A model generated the notes under the pieces. The model did not search any database and was not told the DNA's origin. It saw only the letters and a list, made by a program, of their open reading frames with translations. Position numbers and translations under genes: made by a program. Shown piece after piece: positions 9,698 through 20,447 of a stretch of DNA of 64,000 nt. This DNA is from Smittium culicis (Eukaryota; Kickxellomycota; Harpellomycetes; Harpellales; Legeriomycetaceae): NCBI GenBank assembly GCA_001970855.1, contig LSSN01006112.1:1-64000 (forward strand). Reading direction: 5' to 3'. Numbering within the stretch: the stretch's first letter is position 1; each line of letters starts with the position of its first letter.

Positions 9698-10225
9698 ATG
9701 ATGGGAGTAAAAAGAGGTTGGAATACTCCCTCTTTACCTTATAAATTAGAAAAATTTTATTCGAATATATTTGTAAGAATATTTTGAGTTTTAGGTGGGA
9801 TCTGTATACCATTTATGTTTATAAATTTCGATTTTGGATTTATATTGATAAATATTTTAGTTAGAATAGTAGCAATATTACATTTATTATTTTTATCTAT
9901 TTTTTTAATTATTAAGGGTGGATATACTTTATATATTGCCCTGTTCACAGATCAATTAACTTATTGAAATAGTCCAATAAATTACTTTATCACCGCTTCA
10001 GGAAAGATTATTGGCTGTATAAAATGAGTTTGTATCGTAGGTGGGGGTCTTGGAGGTGTAATAGGTTTAGGAACTGGTATTGACTCTGTGTTTACTTACA
10101 GTGGTAGAAAACCAATTTTCTTACCTGTAGCAGGAGAATTTCTCGATAATATTCTAAATATTACTGGGTTTATAAATCCTAACTTAGCTGATACAGATAA
10201 TCAATTGTTAGAAATAAAAAAATAA
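9698..10225 (+). CDS. accessory membrane protein, family A (copy 1)
   Basis: I do not recognise this 175-aa protein. It reads through two clear TGA=Trp codons. Hydrophobic segments lie at about residues 25-45 and 48-72. They are followed by a hydrophilic NSPIN motif (about 92-96) and a Gly-rich hydrophobic segment (GKIIG...VGGGLGGVIGLGTG). Then come the motif YSGRKPIFLP and a polar tail. Two homologues exist in the window, at 33.0-33.6 kb and as a shattered copy at 44.0-44.7 kb, which supports it as real coding sequence. It starts 22 bp after the cob stop, so it is probably on the cob transcript. Two in-frame TAA codons (10223 and 10241) separate it from a further coding-like tail (LEAKNQGIDFSKP, to 10357) that is also conserved in the 44-kb copy, so this copy may be truncated. 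Confidence 0.75.
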
Positions 10226-10243
10226 TTAAATATTATTTTATAA

Positions 10244-10357
10244 AAAGCAAATAATAAAGGTTTATTATTTAAGAGTCCTGAACTTAATTCTATTTATTTA
10301 GAAGCTAAGAACCAAGGGATTGATTTTTCAAAACCTTTTGAAAAATCAACTAAATAA
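10244..10357 (+). pseudogene. detached C-terminal tail of family A copy 1
   Basis: Same frame as the upstream frame but beyond two TAA codons. It reads KANNKGLLFKSPELNS followed by IYLEAKNQGIDFSKP and ends in TAA. The segment LEAKNQGIDFSK matches IEAKNLGIDISK in the minus-strand family A pseudogene near 44.05 kb, so it is a genuine part of the ancestral protein. Confidence 0.6.
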
Positions 10358-10384
10358 TAATTTGATTAATTTTTAACTTGTTAA

Positions 10385-10458
10385 AACTTTTTATTTTTTT
10401 AAATTTCTTATTAGCGTTTTAAATATATTTAGCTCATACTATTCACAGGGATCTTAAT
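10385..10458 (+). pseudogene. possible displaced 3' end of cob
   Basis: The sequence TTCTTATTAGCGTTTTAAAT resembles CTTTTATTAGCGTTCTAGAA at the end of live cob. In frame it reads YFFKFLISVLNIFSSYYSQGS then a stop, compared with [16 protein letters not shown] in cob. It lies just beyond the family A frame, as would be expected if an insertion had supplied a new C-terminus. The match is short. Confidence 0.35.
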
Positions 10459-10460
10459 GC

Positions 10461-12282
10461 CCTTATTTCAAATTTATCTTATCGTTAACTAATGTATTCG
10501 TCTATATATTTACACCTAAAATTTTTATATCTTTTTTATAGAGGTTATGAAATTATCTATCCAAATTTTACCCACCAGTTATTATAACAACTTGATCTTG
10601 ATCAAATGATCTTCAAATCCTAAGGCATAACGTATAGATAAAGGAAATAATTGACCAATTGCTATAATTTATGTATTAACGCGGCTTATGGCCCATTTAT
10701 CGTAAGTAGATTAAGTAAACAGTGCCCCCCCTTTAAAGGGGGGGGCAATAATAAAATAAAAATGGGTAATAGCGGAGTAAAATAAAAGTATAACAAGGCC
10801 AATTAAAGGTAAATAATAAAAAAAATTTTTTTATTAAATATATCACTTATCATAATTTATTGTAATTGTCGTATTCTTAATTTATGTTCATGGATGGTCT
10901 ATTATTTCATTTTATTATATCCTTGTTATTAACTTAGATCTAGGGTTACGTTAATAAACAGTAAAATAGCCACATTATCTGATGGTAAGTGGTTAATTAT
11001 CAGAGGCATGAAATGCGCCTTTCGTTACAACGTAACTCTACATATCTTGCTTATTTTGCTGATAAACGTCTATAAATGTGTATTATAAAATAACGTGGGT
11101 CTATAACATAAACTAATGGGTAGAAAATAATATATTATCATGTAGATTATGGTTCATGATAAATCTTTAAGTTTGGTCCCTAAATCTTTCTAATATATTA
11201 ATATTTACTATGATACTTTATTAATCAGAGCCCATAGGACTGCTTCATAGTATATCCATTAAATAATTGATTTAACACACAGATGGATGTAAGAGATAAA
11301 GATAATTATTATACTGACTCATTGAACAAATAATAATAATTGGAATGATTTTACACTTGATCATTAGACTTATAAATTTATGGTTAAATCTTCAATTATA
11401 AATATAAAAAGTGTAAATAAGCATGGCCATTTACAATGGCTAAAGGTTAAAGAAAATGTTTGGAATACTTATTTTATATCGAAATAAAAGAATTACGTAA
11501 AAATTTAAATAAATGCTTAACAATCATAACACTGTTAACATAACTCAAATACTTTATATTTGGGTCGTATTCGCAGCTAGATTAATAGTAAGCGTAATTG
11601 GAATAAAGCTCATTAGAAGAATAAATAATTCGAATATTCTATGTGCCTTAATAAAAATATATAAGTTATTTGCTTAATAATAATCATTTAGTAAATGGTT
11701 CGAGTATTATATAGAGTTCTTAGAACTGGTAACTATAATCGAAAGCTCCGTAAGGCTGGCCGTCATTAAAGTTAATAAAGTAAGAGGGAGCATAGGTCTC
11801 TTAGACAATAATAATTAAAGATTACTAACAGAATAAAAGTATGATGCTGTACTATTTTACTTGATTATTAAGGATCTTGGATTATTATCCCAAATACATT
11901 TGTATTTGATATGCCAGGTATAGATAAAAAATAAGTTAGTAAATAAAATAAGCTAATATATGAAGATAAGTCATTATTTACTTTTAAACTAGTATAATAA
12001 AAACATAAATTAAATAAAGTAGTTTAATAATAAGACTAATGGTTTTATTTAAATTTTTATATTGGTTAATTATAAAGATGAATTATGACTAGGATAAATA
12101 AGATTTAATTAATTAAATGGCAAATTAGACTAGTAACAATAACATATATTTAGTGTAATTAAGCTTAAAAAGATGCATTAAAGGCATGAAATGCGTGTGA
12201 ATAAAAAACTTTTTTTTTTAAAATTGATGTCCCATATGTATACCATTACCCCATCGAAGATGGGGGTATTATATTCAATAAT
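10461..12282. other. AT-rich intergenic region where transcription converges
   Basis: It lies between the plus-strand cob unit and the minus-strand genes. I see no supported gene or rRNA motif. It has a poly-C/poly-G hairpin at about 10725-10747, micro-hairpins (GGCATGAAATGCGCC near 11005, AGTTCTTAGAACTGG near 11716) and several GC-richer patches. CAGAGCCCATAGGACTGCTT (near 11226) resembles a string near 3768. Confidence 0.5.
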
Positions 12283-12816
12283 TTATCCTATACCACGAAT
12301 TAAAAAATATATATTAATTATTAATATTAATCCTAAAGTGAAATATATTGTAAAGATATTTTCATATATACTAAGTTTAAAAAGATATTTTTCATGTAAA
12401 TCTAATAACTTAACTAAATATTTATTTGTAAATTTTTTCATTATACCATACTCATAAATCTTACTGTTAATATATAAATAGGATAATGATACCATTAAGA
12501 TACATACACATAAAATATTAGTAATACAAAACATGTCAAAAACATTAGTAGAATAAGTAAAAGGTTCTAACGGGTTATGCATTACTATGTCATAAAATTC
12601 TGAGTAATCCGTAGACGATTTATTTATTATTTCTGGATTTTCAAATACTTTTAATAATTCTTTTTTTTTAATTAGGACCATAGTTGAATCTTCTACATTC
12701 GTTGTTAAATCTACTATATTATTATAAACATTTGCGAATAATGTTCCAGCAGCTATTATAGGAATCCATTTTTCCTTAATTAAAATAACAGTTGTTGTAC
12801 TAAATTTTTTTTTTCA
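12283..12816 (-). CDS. accessory membrane protein, family B C-terminal half (copy at 12.5 kb)
   Basis: I do not recognise this protein. The open frame runs from 12816 with the first ATG at 12681 (132 aa from there). Upstream codons look real (KEKWIPIIAAGTLFANVYNN). The segment VMHNPLEPF precedes two C-terminal hydrophobic helices. The end, KYLFKLSIYENIFTIYFTLG then LILIINIYFLIRGIG, aligns with KYYYHFSVIQNIL...SNIYFKIWGM of the plus-strand frame at 20.6-21.1 kb. The 5' part is shifted at a run of ten A's (minus strand, 12805-12814): upstream in another frame lies NFTFLFPATYNIFSSLSSIN. Further upstream is a copy of the atp6 leader. It may be a decaying gene; it lies about 360 bp past the cox2 stop on the same strand. 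Confidence 0.55.
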
Positions 12817-12879
12817 TTAATTGAACTAAGTGAGCTGAAAATATTGTAAGTAGCAGGAAAAAGAAAAGTAAAATTACTG

Positions 12880-12962
12880 TTTTGTGTCTAATTCATTTTG
12901 AATCATTATTTTTTTATCCTTTTCAGTTTGCTCTACTTAATATCAGGATTATTAATCAATTA
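12880..12962 (-). promoter_or_regulatory. duplicated atp6 leader with start codon
   Basis: On the minus strand this reads TTAATAATCCTGATATTAAG, TAGAGCAAACTGAAAAGG, then ATAAAAAA and ATGATTCAAAATGAATTA. It matches the sequence in front of and including the atp6 start at about 2468-2548. After ATGAAT the next codon is TAG, so the captured start is now out of use or shifted. It sits directly upstream of the family B frame. Confidence 0.8.
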
Positions 12963-13176
12963 TTTATTTAAACCGGGCATAACGTGTTAATTATTACCCT
13001 AGATCGTAGTCCAAATTAACTATTAGGTATGGTGAACTCTATTCTTTTAAACCGATTAGGAATCTTTTATTCTCTGTTTTAGATAGGTCTAGACGCCCCA
13101 TTAGGGGGATCGAGCGGCCCGGGGCGGAGGCTTCCGTCTATCTCAGTTTATTATTTACCTAGTTGAGAAAAGGGAA

Positions 13177-15598
13177 TTAATCTAATTGAGAATTTAACCA
13201 TTCTAAATAATTTTCTATTTTAACAGCTTCTATTACAATAGGCATACCAAAATGGAATACACCACATAATTCAGAACATTGCGAATTTCTCTACGTTTAT
13301 TAAATGTAATCAGATATAAAATATCTGGAGTTAATTTATAAGATTTAAGCATCGAAGATGCGGAAAATTATTAAATTTCCTTCTACTAATTATATAATGC
13401 AAATATATCAAAGATTAATATTTTCTGCCTTTAAATAATTTATTTTACATTTTATTAGTTTAGTAAACTATTGTAAAGATCCCTAAATATAAGTTGCAAA
13501 GCAACGGATATCCGTATATAGAACACTTATATTTTTCTGCACCCTTTCAGGTGGGGGCTGACTATACCTTAAGCAAAAATTAATAATTTTCACCAATCAC
13601 CGTCTAGTCGATGAACTGCAAGCCATTTATAATGGCCCTTGGCTGCGGATTGTCCATTGAAATAATAAATCTTGATTTTACCGTACCACGAGTCATTACC
13701 TGTGCCATAAGTTATGTTACCATACTTACTTGGTTAAGATTCCTTTAGGATGTTCCCGCAATTTGATGATTTATAACCATAGGTTCACTACAGTTTTGGC
13801 CATTGTTCAATTTGACCATAAAAAACTCCTTCTCGCTCCACATACGCGGACACAGCATTTAATCGTCCAGGTAAAGCATCAATTTTAACACCTAAAGAAG
13901 GAACAGCAAAACTATGAATTACATCAGAAGATGTTGAAATAAATCTAATATGAGTATGAATAGGTAAAATAATACGATTATCAACTTCTAATAATCTAAA
14001 TTGACCAGGTATTAAATCTTCAGTAGGTATCATAAAAGAATCAAAAGCTATAGTTTCACCAGTGTTGTCGACGTAATCAGAATATTCATAAGACCAATAC
14101 CATTGGTGCAATAAGGGAGCCACAAAGTCGCTCTCTCATTTATCTCGACTGTACATTAAGCAAAAATAAAAATATTTTCACCCACAAGTGACCCAGTCTG
14201 TTGCAATAAGTAAAAAAAAAATAAATCACTTACTGACAGTCTTGTACTATAAACGGTATTGTAAAATATAGTATTTTAACTGTTTTCACTTGCATCGCCA
14301 AAGGCAAAAGCCTTTAAGAATTCTGTCGAATTCTTAGAAAAATAATACCAAATTATTTCTCACGACTATTATATATATGTGTGTGGGTTGAAAGAACTTT
14401 AATATGATTTTCCTAATTTATATAACATACTAGAATGTATGTAAGGTCCTACTATATTTCTTAAATGATTTATAGATTCTTTTTTTATAAACACGGAGTG
14501 TCGGTTTTTAATACCAGTACTACGTACGGTTGTTTCTAAGTTATACTTGGATTTAATAGTCTCATTTAATAGTTCTACTTCTTTTAATTCAAAACAATTA
14601 GTAGCAATTTTTATTCCATAATTAGCCCAACCACCATTATCCATAATCCACACTGTTAAAGCTAATGGTGTTAAATAATCATAGATATTTAAAGGTATTA
14701 CTTTTTTGCCATTGTTATAAAACATTTTATGTATCCAATTAAAACTTCTAAAAGTAAAGGTATTAAATTCATAACCATAATATATTTTACCTTCCTTACT
14801 TTTAATCGTTCTTGTATATTGTCTAGGTTGAAGATTACTAGTATAACCTCTATTATATAAAAAAGTATATAACCAGAATAAATACTCTTTATGTTTAATA
14901 CTTTGTCTATAATATATTCTTACACCTTCCCCAGATCTTTTATTTCCATAACCATCACCTAATAAAGATCCTATAATAACAGATAATACATCTTCATTAT
15001 GTGGTCCGATCCTTTTGATTGATCTTATATTACTTATGTGATAATGTCTTTGTTGAATAGGGTTGTTATATACAATCGGTTGAATGTAAAAAATATACGG
15101 ATTATATACTAAACATTTATAAAACTTATTTGATTTCATATTATTTTTTTGGCCCCCCCTAAGGCGGGCGCCTTTCATTTTATTTAATATATATAATTTA
15201 AGGCCACCTAAAAAGGCACACGTACTATGTACGTGGGCTAAAAAGAAACCTTGTATTTTAATAGTAATTTGACTATCAATAACAGAATCCATTAAGTATA
15301 ATAATTTAAATGAAGGAAATGCAATAGCAATTAAAATAAAAGCAGGAGAACAAGTCCATAATATTTCAATTAAAGCTCCATGATTAAAATATTTATATGT
15401 TAATTCATTATTTCCGTCTTTAATAAGTATAGATATTAATATCCATCCTACTACTACTAATAATAATGTTTCATAATAATATATTAATCCATGTAATTTA
15501 TCTATACCTGCCATAACTTTTGTAGCACTATCTTGAAATGTTAATTGCCAAGGTTCAGGAGAATCATTTTGAAGAATAAATAAAGAGAATAAATTCAT
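13177..15598 (-). CDS. cox2: cytochrome c oxidase subunit II (3 exons)
   Basis: The Cu-A subunit of complex IV, 249 aa. Exons on the minus strand: 15598-15248, 14108-13815 and 13281-13177. Exon 1 begins [19 protein letters not shown] and carries both membrane helices. Exon 2 starts [12 protein letters not shown], the aromatic Cu-A entry motif. Exon 3 supplies the Cu-A ligands in [19 protein letters not shown]. The start is the ATG at 15598 rather than the in-frame ATG ten codons upstream (MLEYKYLNII). Both splice sites follow T and precede G. The leader upstream of the start is duplicated at 33.70-33.81 kb. Confidence 0.95.
13282..13814 (-). mobile_element. cox2 intron 2, ORF-less group I intron
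   Basis: A 533-nt intron between FYG and QCSELCG. The upstream exon ends GGT and the intron ends in G. No significant reading frame is present. Core-like stretches lie around 13550-13640 (CTGACTATACCTTAAGC, CACCGTCTAGTCGATG). It contains micro-hairpins such as TTGCAAAGCAACGGATATCCG. Confidence 0.75.
14399..15247 (-). CDS. LAGLIDADG homing endonuclease, cox2 intron 1
   Basis: Lies in intron 14109-15247 and is fused in frame to cox2 exon 1 after KIQG. After a variable linker it shows [20 protein letters not shown] (first motif) and [23 protein letters not shown], then a C-terminal [20 protein letters not shown] block. It is a single-domain type 2 LAGLIDADG enzyme closely resembling those of cob i2, cox3 i1 and nad5 i1. 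The second motif reads MDNGG rather than MDDGG, so the usual acidic residue at that position is Asn, which may affect nuclease activity. A GC micro-hairpin (CGCCCGCCTTAGGG, 15159-15172) lies in the linker region. Confidence 0.88.
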   Translation of the reverse strand, partial: FFLAHVHSTCAFLGGLKLYILNKMKGARLRGGQKNNMKSNKFYKCLVYNPYIFYIQPIVYNNPIQQRHYHISNIRSIKRIGPHNEDVLSVIIGSLLGDGYGNKRSGEGVRIYYRQSIKHKEYLFWLYTFLYNRGYTSNLQPRQYTRTIKSKEGKIYYGYEFNTFTFRSFNWIHKMFYNNGKKVIPLNIYDYLTPLALTVWIMDNGGWANYGIKIATNCFELKEVELLNETIKSKYNLETTVRSTGIKNRHSVFIKKESINHLRNIVGPYIHSSMLYKLGKSY

Positions 15599-15700
15599 AA
15601 TAATATTTAAATATTTATATTCTAACACTTTTATAAGTATAATTGTAAGTAATCTTTTTTGATCATATTGCTTATTTTATTATGTAAATGGTAATTTTAG
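15599..15700 (-). promoter_or_regulatory. cox2 5' leader
   Basis: The leader contains ATATTCTAACACTTTTATAA and TTTTTTGATCATATTGC on the plus-strand text. An almost identical copy precedes the family A frame at 33.70-33.81 kb. No core promoter motif is assigned. Confidence 0.6.
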
Positions 15701-16026
15701 GAATTCTTTTATAATTATCTTCCTCCGTTTATTATAGTAAAGGTTGGTTATAACCCAAGTTTTTACAAAACACAATTGCTTAAATATTACTTTTAATTTA
15801 TATTCATTTAAATTAAGCCTCAACTTCCTCGCCAATATATTTTTCATTATTGGCTTAGTTAATTTAGTAGATCCTTCCGATCCGATTATATTATTTAACC
15901 CTACTAAACATTTTTATTTTATTTTCATGTAGATTAATATCAAAGGGAATTATATATTTACGGTTCAGTTTAATAACACTTCGTGTGGAGACGGGTAATA
16001 TCGGTAGCCGTAGACAATCTGTTTGT

Positions 16027-17529
16027 TTAAATAAATATATTACAAGAACTAGCTAAAATGATAAAATCACCATTAAAAATAAAACAAAGTATTATTAAAG
16101 TTATTAAGGCAATAGTTGAACTAATAGTTTCATTTATATTTATTTTAAAAATCGAATCCACATTATGTGTAGGGTTTGCAGGTATATCAAAATTCATTAT
16201 TTTTATTACTCTTAAATAATAAATTGTAGATATTACACTAGTTATTAATCCTATTAGGGTAATAAAATTATAACCTAAATTAATGCTTTCGATTAATATT
16301 AAAGTTTTAGAATAAAATCCAATAAAAGGAGGTATACCAGCTAAAGAAAAAAAAGATATAGCTAATGAAAAAGATAATAATTTATTATGATAAGCTAAAC
16401 CTTTTAATTGAGATAATATCTCGATATTGCTTCGTAAATTTAAAGAATTTATAATAAAAAAAATATTTATAGAAGTTAAACCATATACAACAATAGCGAA
16501 AGCTATTGGAGTATAGTTTATATAATTTATTAAAGCAATACCTAATAAAATAAAACCTAAATGAGCTATAGAACTATAAGCTAATAAACGTTTTATTCTA
16601 AAAATTAATAAACCCATAATAGAACCTATAACTAAAGAAAAAAAAGAAGAGAATAAAATAAGAGAAGATAAAGAAGGAGCAAAGGCAAAAAGAGTTTTAA
16701 AAAAAATAGAAAAAAAAATTAAAAAAGATAATTTAGGTAATATTGATATCCAAGAAGTTACCATTGTTGGTACTCCATCATATACATCAGGTCCCCAATT
16801 ATGAAATGGAGCTGATCCCAATTTAATTAAATATCCCACTATCATAAATGCCGATCCAATTAAAAAAATATTATTCTCAAATGGACCCAAAAGGTGGCCA
16901 TTATATGCTGAATATTCCCATGTATTCTCTACATTTAATAATTCTGCTATCTTAGTTATGTTTGTTAATCCTGTTTCTCCATATATTATTGCTGATCCAA
17001 ATAAAATAAAACAAGATGCTAATGAACCTAATAATAAATATTTTAACCCAGCAAAAATACCAGATAAATTATTTTTATTAAATCCCAGTCCGTAGTACTC
17101 TTCTCCATTTTTATATAATGATGCTGAAATATATAATGGAAAACTTATTAATTCCACTGCCAATATCATAGTTATAAGATCGTTACTTATTATTAAAAAA
17201 TTCATACCTAAAACACTTAATAATATTATTACCGTATATTCACTTGATCTTAATATATTTTTTCTCGTTTTTCCTGATTCTCCTAATAATAATAATAATA
17301 TTGTAAATATCCATATGAATAATTGTGCCATTATTAATATTGAAGAAATAAATCCTAATGAATTATATAATTCCGACGAGCAGTCATCTATTCCATAATT
17401 CATTAATACACTTAATACTAATCCACCTGAATATAATGATATTAATATATTTATTCTATTTATATATATCGGATTTATTAATTTAAATCCTAATAACATT
17501 GTTATATATATTAAACTTATTGTTAACAT
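16027..17529 (-). CDS. nad2: NADH dehydrogenase subunit 2
   Basis: A 500-aa membrane-arm proton-pumping subunit of complex I with about 13-14 hydrophobic helices. Diagnostic strings include AVELISFPLYISASLYKN, KLGSAPFHNWGPDVYDGVPT, the antiporter-like RLLAYSSIAHLGFILLG and PPFIGFYSKTLIL. No intron, and no fusion with nad3. The ATG gives MLTISLIYITMLLGFKLINP. It is about 38 bp upstream of atp9 on the same strand only if read 5' to 3' as nad2 after atp9, so the two are probably co-transcribed. Confidence 0.96.
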   Translation of the reverse strand: MLTISLIYITMLLGFKLINPIYINRINILISLYSGGLVLSVLMNYGIDDCSSELYNSLGFISSILIMAQLFIWIFTILLLLLGESGKTRKNILRSSEYTVIILLSVLGMNFLIISNDLITMILAVELISFPLYISASLYKNGEEYYGLGFNKNNLSGIFAGLKYLLLGSLASCFILFGSAIIYGETGLTNITKIAELLNVENTWEYSAYNGHLLGPFENNIFLIGSAFMIVGYLIKLGSAPFHNWGPDVYDGVPTMVTSWISILPKLSFLIFFSIFFKTLFAFAPSLSSLILFSSFFSLVIGSIMGLLIFRIKRLLAYSSIAHLGFILLGIALINYINYTPIAFAIVVYGLTSINIFFIINSLNLRSNIEILSQLKGLAYHNKLLSFSLAISFFSLAGIPPFIGFYSKTLILIESINLGYNFITLIGLITSVISTIYYLRVIKIMNFDIPANPTHNVDSIFKININETISSTIALITLIILCFIFNGDFIILASSCNIFI

Positions 17530-17567
17530 TTTTCTTTCCTATCTATTATCCTATTGGGTATTCTTTA

Positions 17568-17789
17568 TTATCCGTATAAAAATAAAAAACTCATCATTAA
17601 TGCAAATAATCCCATAGCTTCTACTAAAGCAAAACCTAAAATAGTATATGTAAATAATTGTCCTTTTAATGATGGGTTTCTACTAAAAGCATTTATTAAA
17701 GAACCAAATACAGTACCGATACCTATAGAAGTACCAGCTAAAGCGATAACAGCTAATCCAGCTGCAATTAATTTAGCACAAGCTAACAT
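17568..17789 (-). CDS. atp9: ATP synthase subunit c
   Basis: The c-ring subunit of ATP synthase, 73 aa, two helices. It shows the Gly-rich first helix ([15 protein letters not shown]), the polar loop SRNPSLKGQ and the second helix with the proton-carrying Glu ([13 protein letters not shown]). Length and sequence are normal. Confidence 0.97.
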   Translation of the reverse strand: MLACAKLIAAGLAVIALAGTSIGIGTVFGSLINAFSRNPSLKGQLFTYTILGFALVEAMGLFALMMSFLFLYG

Positions 17790-18233
17790 AATTTAAAAAA
17801 TTTTTTTGATGATTGACTTATTTAAGTTTTTTTTGTTTTTACTATACTATAGTATATTCATTTTTTTTTTTATTTTTTATCTATCTCTTTAATTTTTAAA
17901 TTATTTAAGCAATAATCAGTATTATATTGATTATTACCTTATTTAAATATGATCCTTAGCGTAACTAACCTTATAAGAGATAAAAAATGTATCACACAGG
18001 CCATTATGATCATAGCAAATAAATTTTGATTAGTTTAAATTAAAGAGTTACTACGTAACTCCGGGCTCATTTTTAATATTATTTTTAATATTTGTATTAC
18101 TAAAATAAATAATGTCCAAATAGATAAGAGATACGAAGTATATTTACAATCCAATAATATTTCTACTATCTGTATTATCTAAAAAAAGATCTATATTTTC
18201 TGGTAATATTTTATTTTTCTATTTATCTTATTT

Positions 18234-18540
18234 TTAATTTGCTCTTTGACTATTTATAATATTAATTCCTGTTAATATTATTCCACCTAAAGCCCCACTA
18301 GTAATAACTAAACTTACCTTTTGGATAAGAGGTAAGGAACCTTTTATTAGTACTTTACTTGCTCCTAAGGCTAATCCACTTACACACGTACCTAATTCAA
18401 CATTTACTGCCAAATTTGAAATACCTTTAGCCCCGAGGGGCAACCTACTTATTCTGCTCCAACTTTTTCATCCACTATTATTTTAGCATTTAAAGTTATT
18501 TCTTTATATCTTTGATTCAAAATTTATATCCGAAAAATTA
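18234..18540 (-). pseudogene. decayed accessory membrane protein fragment (family B-like)
   Basis: A minus-strand open piece reads SNLAVNVELGTCVSGLALGA then SKVLIKGSL and a hydrophobic C-terminus ALGGIILTGINIINSQRAN. Directly upstream in another frame is LNQRYKEITLNAKIIVDEKV ending in TAA. The change of frame coincides with an inserted palindrome GCCCCTCGGGGC (18431-18442). The NAKI...DE pattern resembles SAKISGIFKIDE in the nad4 extension, which is why I link it to family B. No start codon is evident. Confidence 0.45.
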
Positions 18541-19134
18541 TTATTATAATAATTCATATCAAATATCGTGCTTAATAAACAAAAAAAATAAAAAAAATTT
18601 TTTCAAGATTTATCTATTTAAGTTTAATTATTATTAAAGTAATAATAATTAAAATACTGATTATGATCTAATTATTTAATTTTTTAATAAATTATAATGT
18701 CGGACCAAATATCCTTAAATAATATTAATTTATAATATGTATTATTTTCTCCGGCTCTCTACCGGCGTTTAATATTAAGTTACTCCTCGGGGCTTCAATA
18801 AAAGGGAGTCTTCGATACAAATAATAATCAAATACTTCATATTTCTTAAAGTAATAATAAATATATATCATTGTATATAGTACTACTAAGTTATATTAAT
18901 AAGTATTTAAATTTAATTAATTACCTGTATAATGAGCTAATATAAACTCCTTTATTAGCTCTAGATGCTCTTTTTATTTTTATAAAGTTAAAAAATTTTT
19001 AGTTTACATTGATTTTTAACTTATGAGTTTTTACATTACTGGTTGATAAAAGCTAATCATAGGATCTCTAACTATTTAAATATTTAAATTTTGAGCAGTT
19101 CGCTGGAAGCAAACTGCATCGCCATAAGCTCTAT

Positions 19135-19281
19135 TTTAAGTAATTCTATTTTCTCTTTAGAATTTATTATACGTTCATTATTAAAAATAGCGCCTTAAAT
19201 AGTAGAAGCACCAATTATAATACCCGTAACATAATTTTTATTAGAAACAGTAGATGAAACATGAAAATTTCATTTTTAAAG
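19135..19281 (-). pseudogene. second decayed accessory fragment
   Basis: On the minus strand, with TGA as Trp, it reads KWNFHVSSTVSNKNYVTGII then IGASTI, one TAA, and GAIFNNERIINSKEKIELL. The VTGIIIGAST string resembles VSGLALGASK at 18.4 kb. It is too broken to call a gene. Confidence 0.35.
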
Positions 19282-19437
19282 ATAATTAATATTTATGTTT
19301 TTAATATTTTTATAAGGTGAGATAAGATTTAATAGCATAATTTGTTTTTTATTTTTGTTCCATCGGCTATTTTAATTATTAAAATTTTTATTAAGTTGTA
19401 AGCGGGCAAATAATAGTAAATAGATTATTACGTTAAT

Positions 19438-19512
19438 AATGTGTATAATACGTTCATGTAAATAAGGATTTTAGTTACGTAATTACAATCTCTTAAATAT
19501 ATTTTTTGTGGA
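19438..19512 (-). promoter_or_regulatory. worn copy of the cox1 leader
   Basis: The plus-strand text GTGTATAATACGTTCATGTA and GATTTTAGTTACGTAATTAC, then AATCTC, parallels GTGTATAACACGCTTATGTA and ATTTTAGTTACATAATTAC in front of cox1 (59.5 kb). It lies upstream, on the same strand, of the two decayed accessory fragments. Confidence 0.55.
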
Positions 19513-20447
19513 TAATATCGAGATTAACTTTTAAATAAAAATAAAAAGTTAAAACGTTGATCAACGTTTTAAATATTTGCTAAATATAACTTCAACCATG
19601 CATTACTAAATAGAATAATCATCATCATAATATTTTTGGTCAATCTAAATAAATAATCCTTTAGCTAGATAAAAAAGATATATTTAGCATGTTATGCTCT
19701 ATAATAAATAAACTATACACAAATACTATGAATATTTAAAATTTAATAATAAAAACATATCTAAATATATTCCATTAAATGCTTTCAGATCGTAGATCAC
19801 AGAAGATATTTATAATTTTATAGATCTAAAGGATCCGATATATGATTATTTTTTTTTTAATTCCCGACACTTCCTGTAATCCAGTACTTAATACTCTGAG
19901 ATCCTTTGGATCCGAATTATAATAAATGGAAATAGTTTTTACTGGGTTTATTTTAATTATATTTTCATATGAGAATATAATAATATATTAATTTTTCTAC
20001 CGCTATATTAGCGGTATTGTTTATTTTTTATTTAATATAATCTTATGTTTATAATATATAGTTTATCTATATTTTACATACGAAGTATGTGGATATCCTA
20101 CATAATTATAATTTTTATTTTTATATATAAATAATATTTAAGTGGGTATTTGGATATACAATTTTTCCCTTTGGCTCAATTATTTTTTTTTATTAACAAA
20201 AAAAAAAAGCAGTATCTTTCACAGTCAGTATCAATTTTTTCCAGAGTTATTTTGCATTTATTTTCCAAAACCCAGGTGATATAAAAGTATCACCCAAAAC
20301 TATACAGGTTTATAAATAGTTTTTATAAATCGGAGTTTAAATATAAATTAAAAGAACAAGAGCATCAAAGATGCGAAGATTAAAAATTTACATGATAAAT
20401 TTAAGATTGAAAGTTTCATGGTTATTATTTTTTTAATATTATCCTTT
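19513..20447. other. AT-rich spacer
   Basis: No gene seen. It contains micro-hairpins (AACGTTGATCAACGTT near 19554, CCGCTATATTAGCGG near 20001, ACATACGAAGTATGT near 20076, GATCCTTTGGATC near 19901) and long homopolymer runs. Confidence 0.5.

Noticed and set aside
10461..12282. Possible rRNA or other structured RNA
   Set aside because: Looked for standard small- and large-subunit rRNA landmarks by eye and found none; left as intergenic.
12191..12457. Plus-strand open frame at 12.2-12.5 kb, and other frames antisense to genes (such as 526-801, 17554-17796, 24804-24986)
   Set aside because: Antisense to frames with clear protein similarity; shadows.
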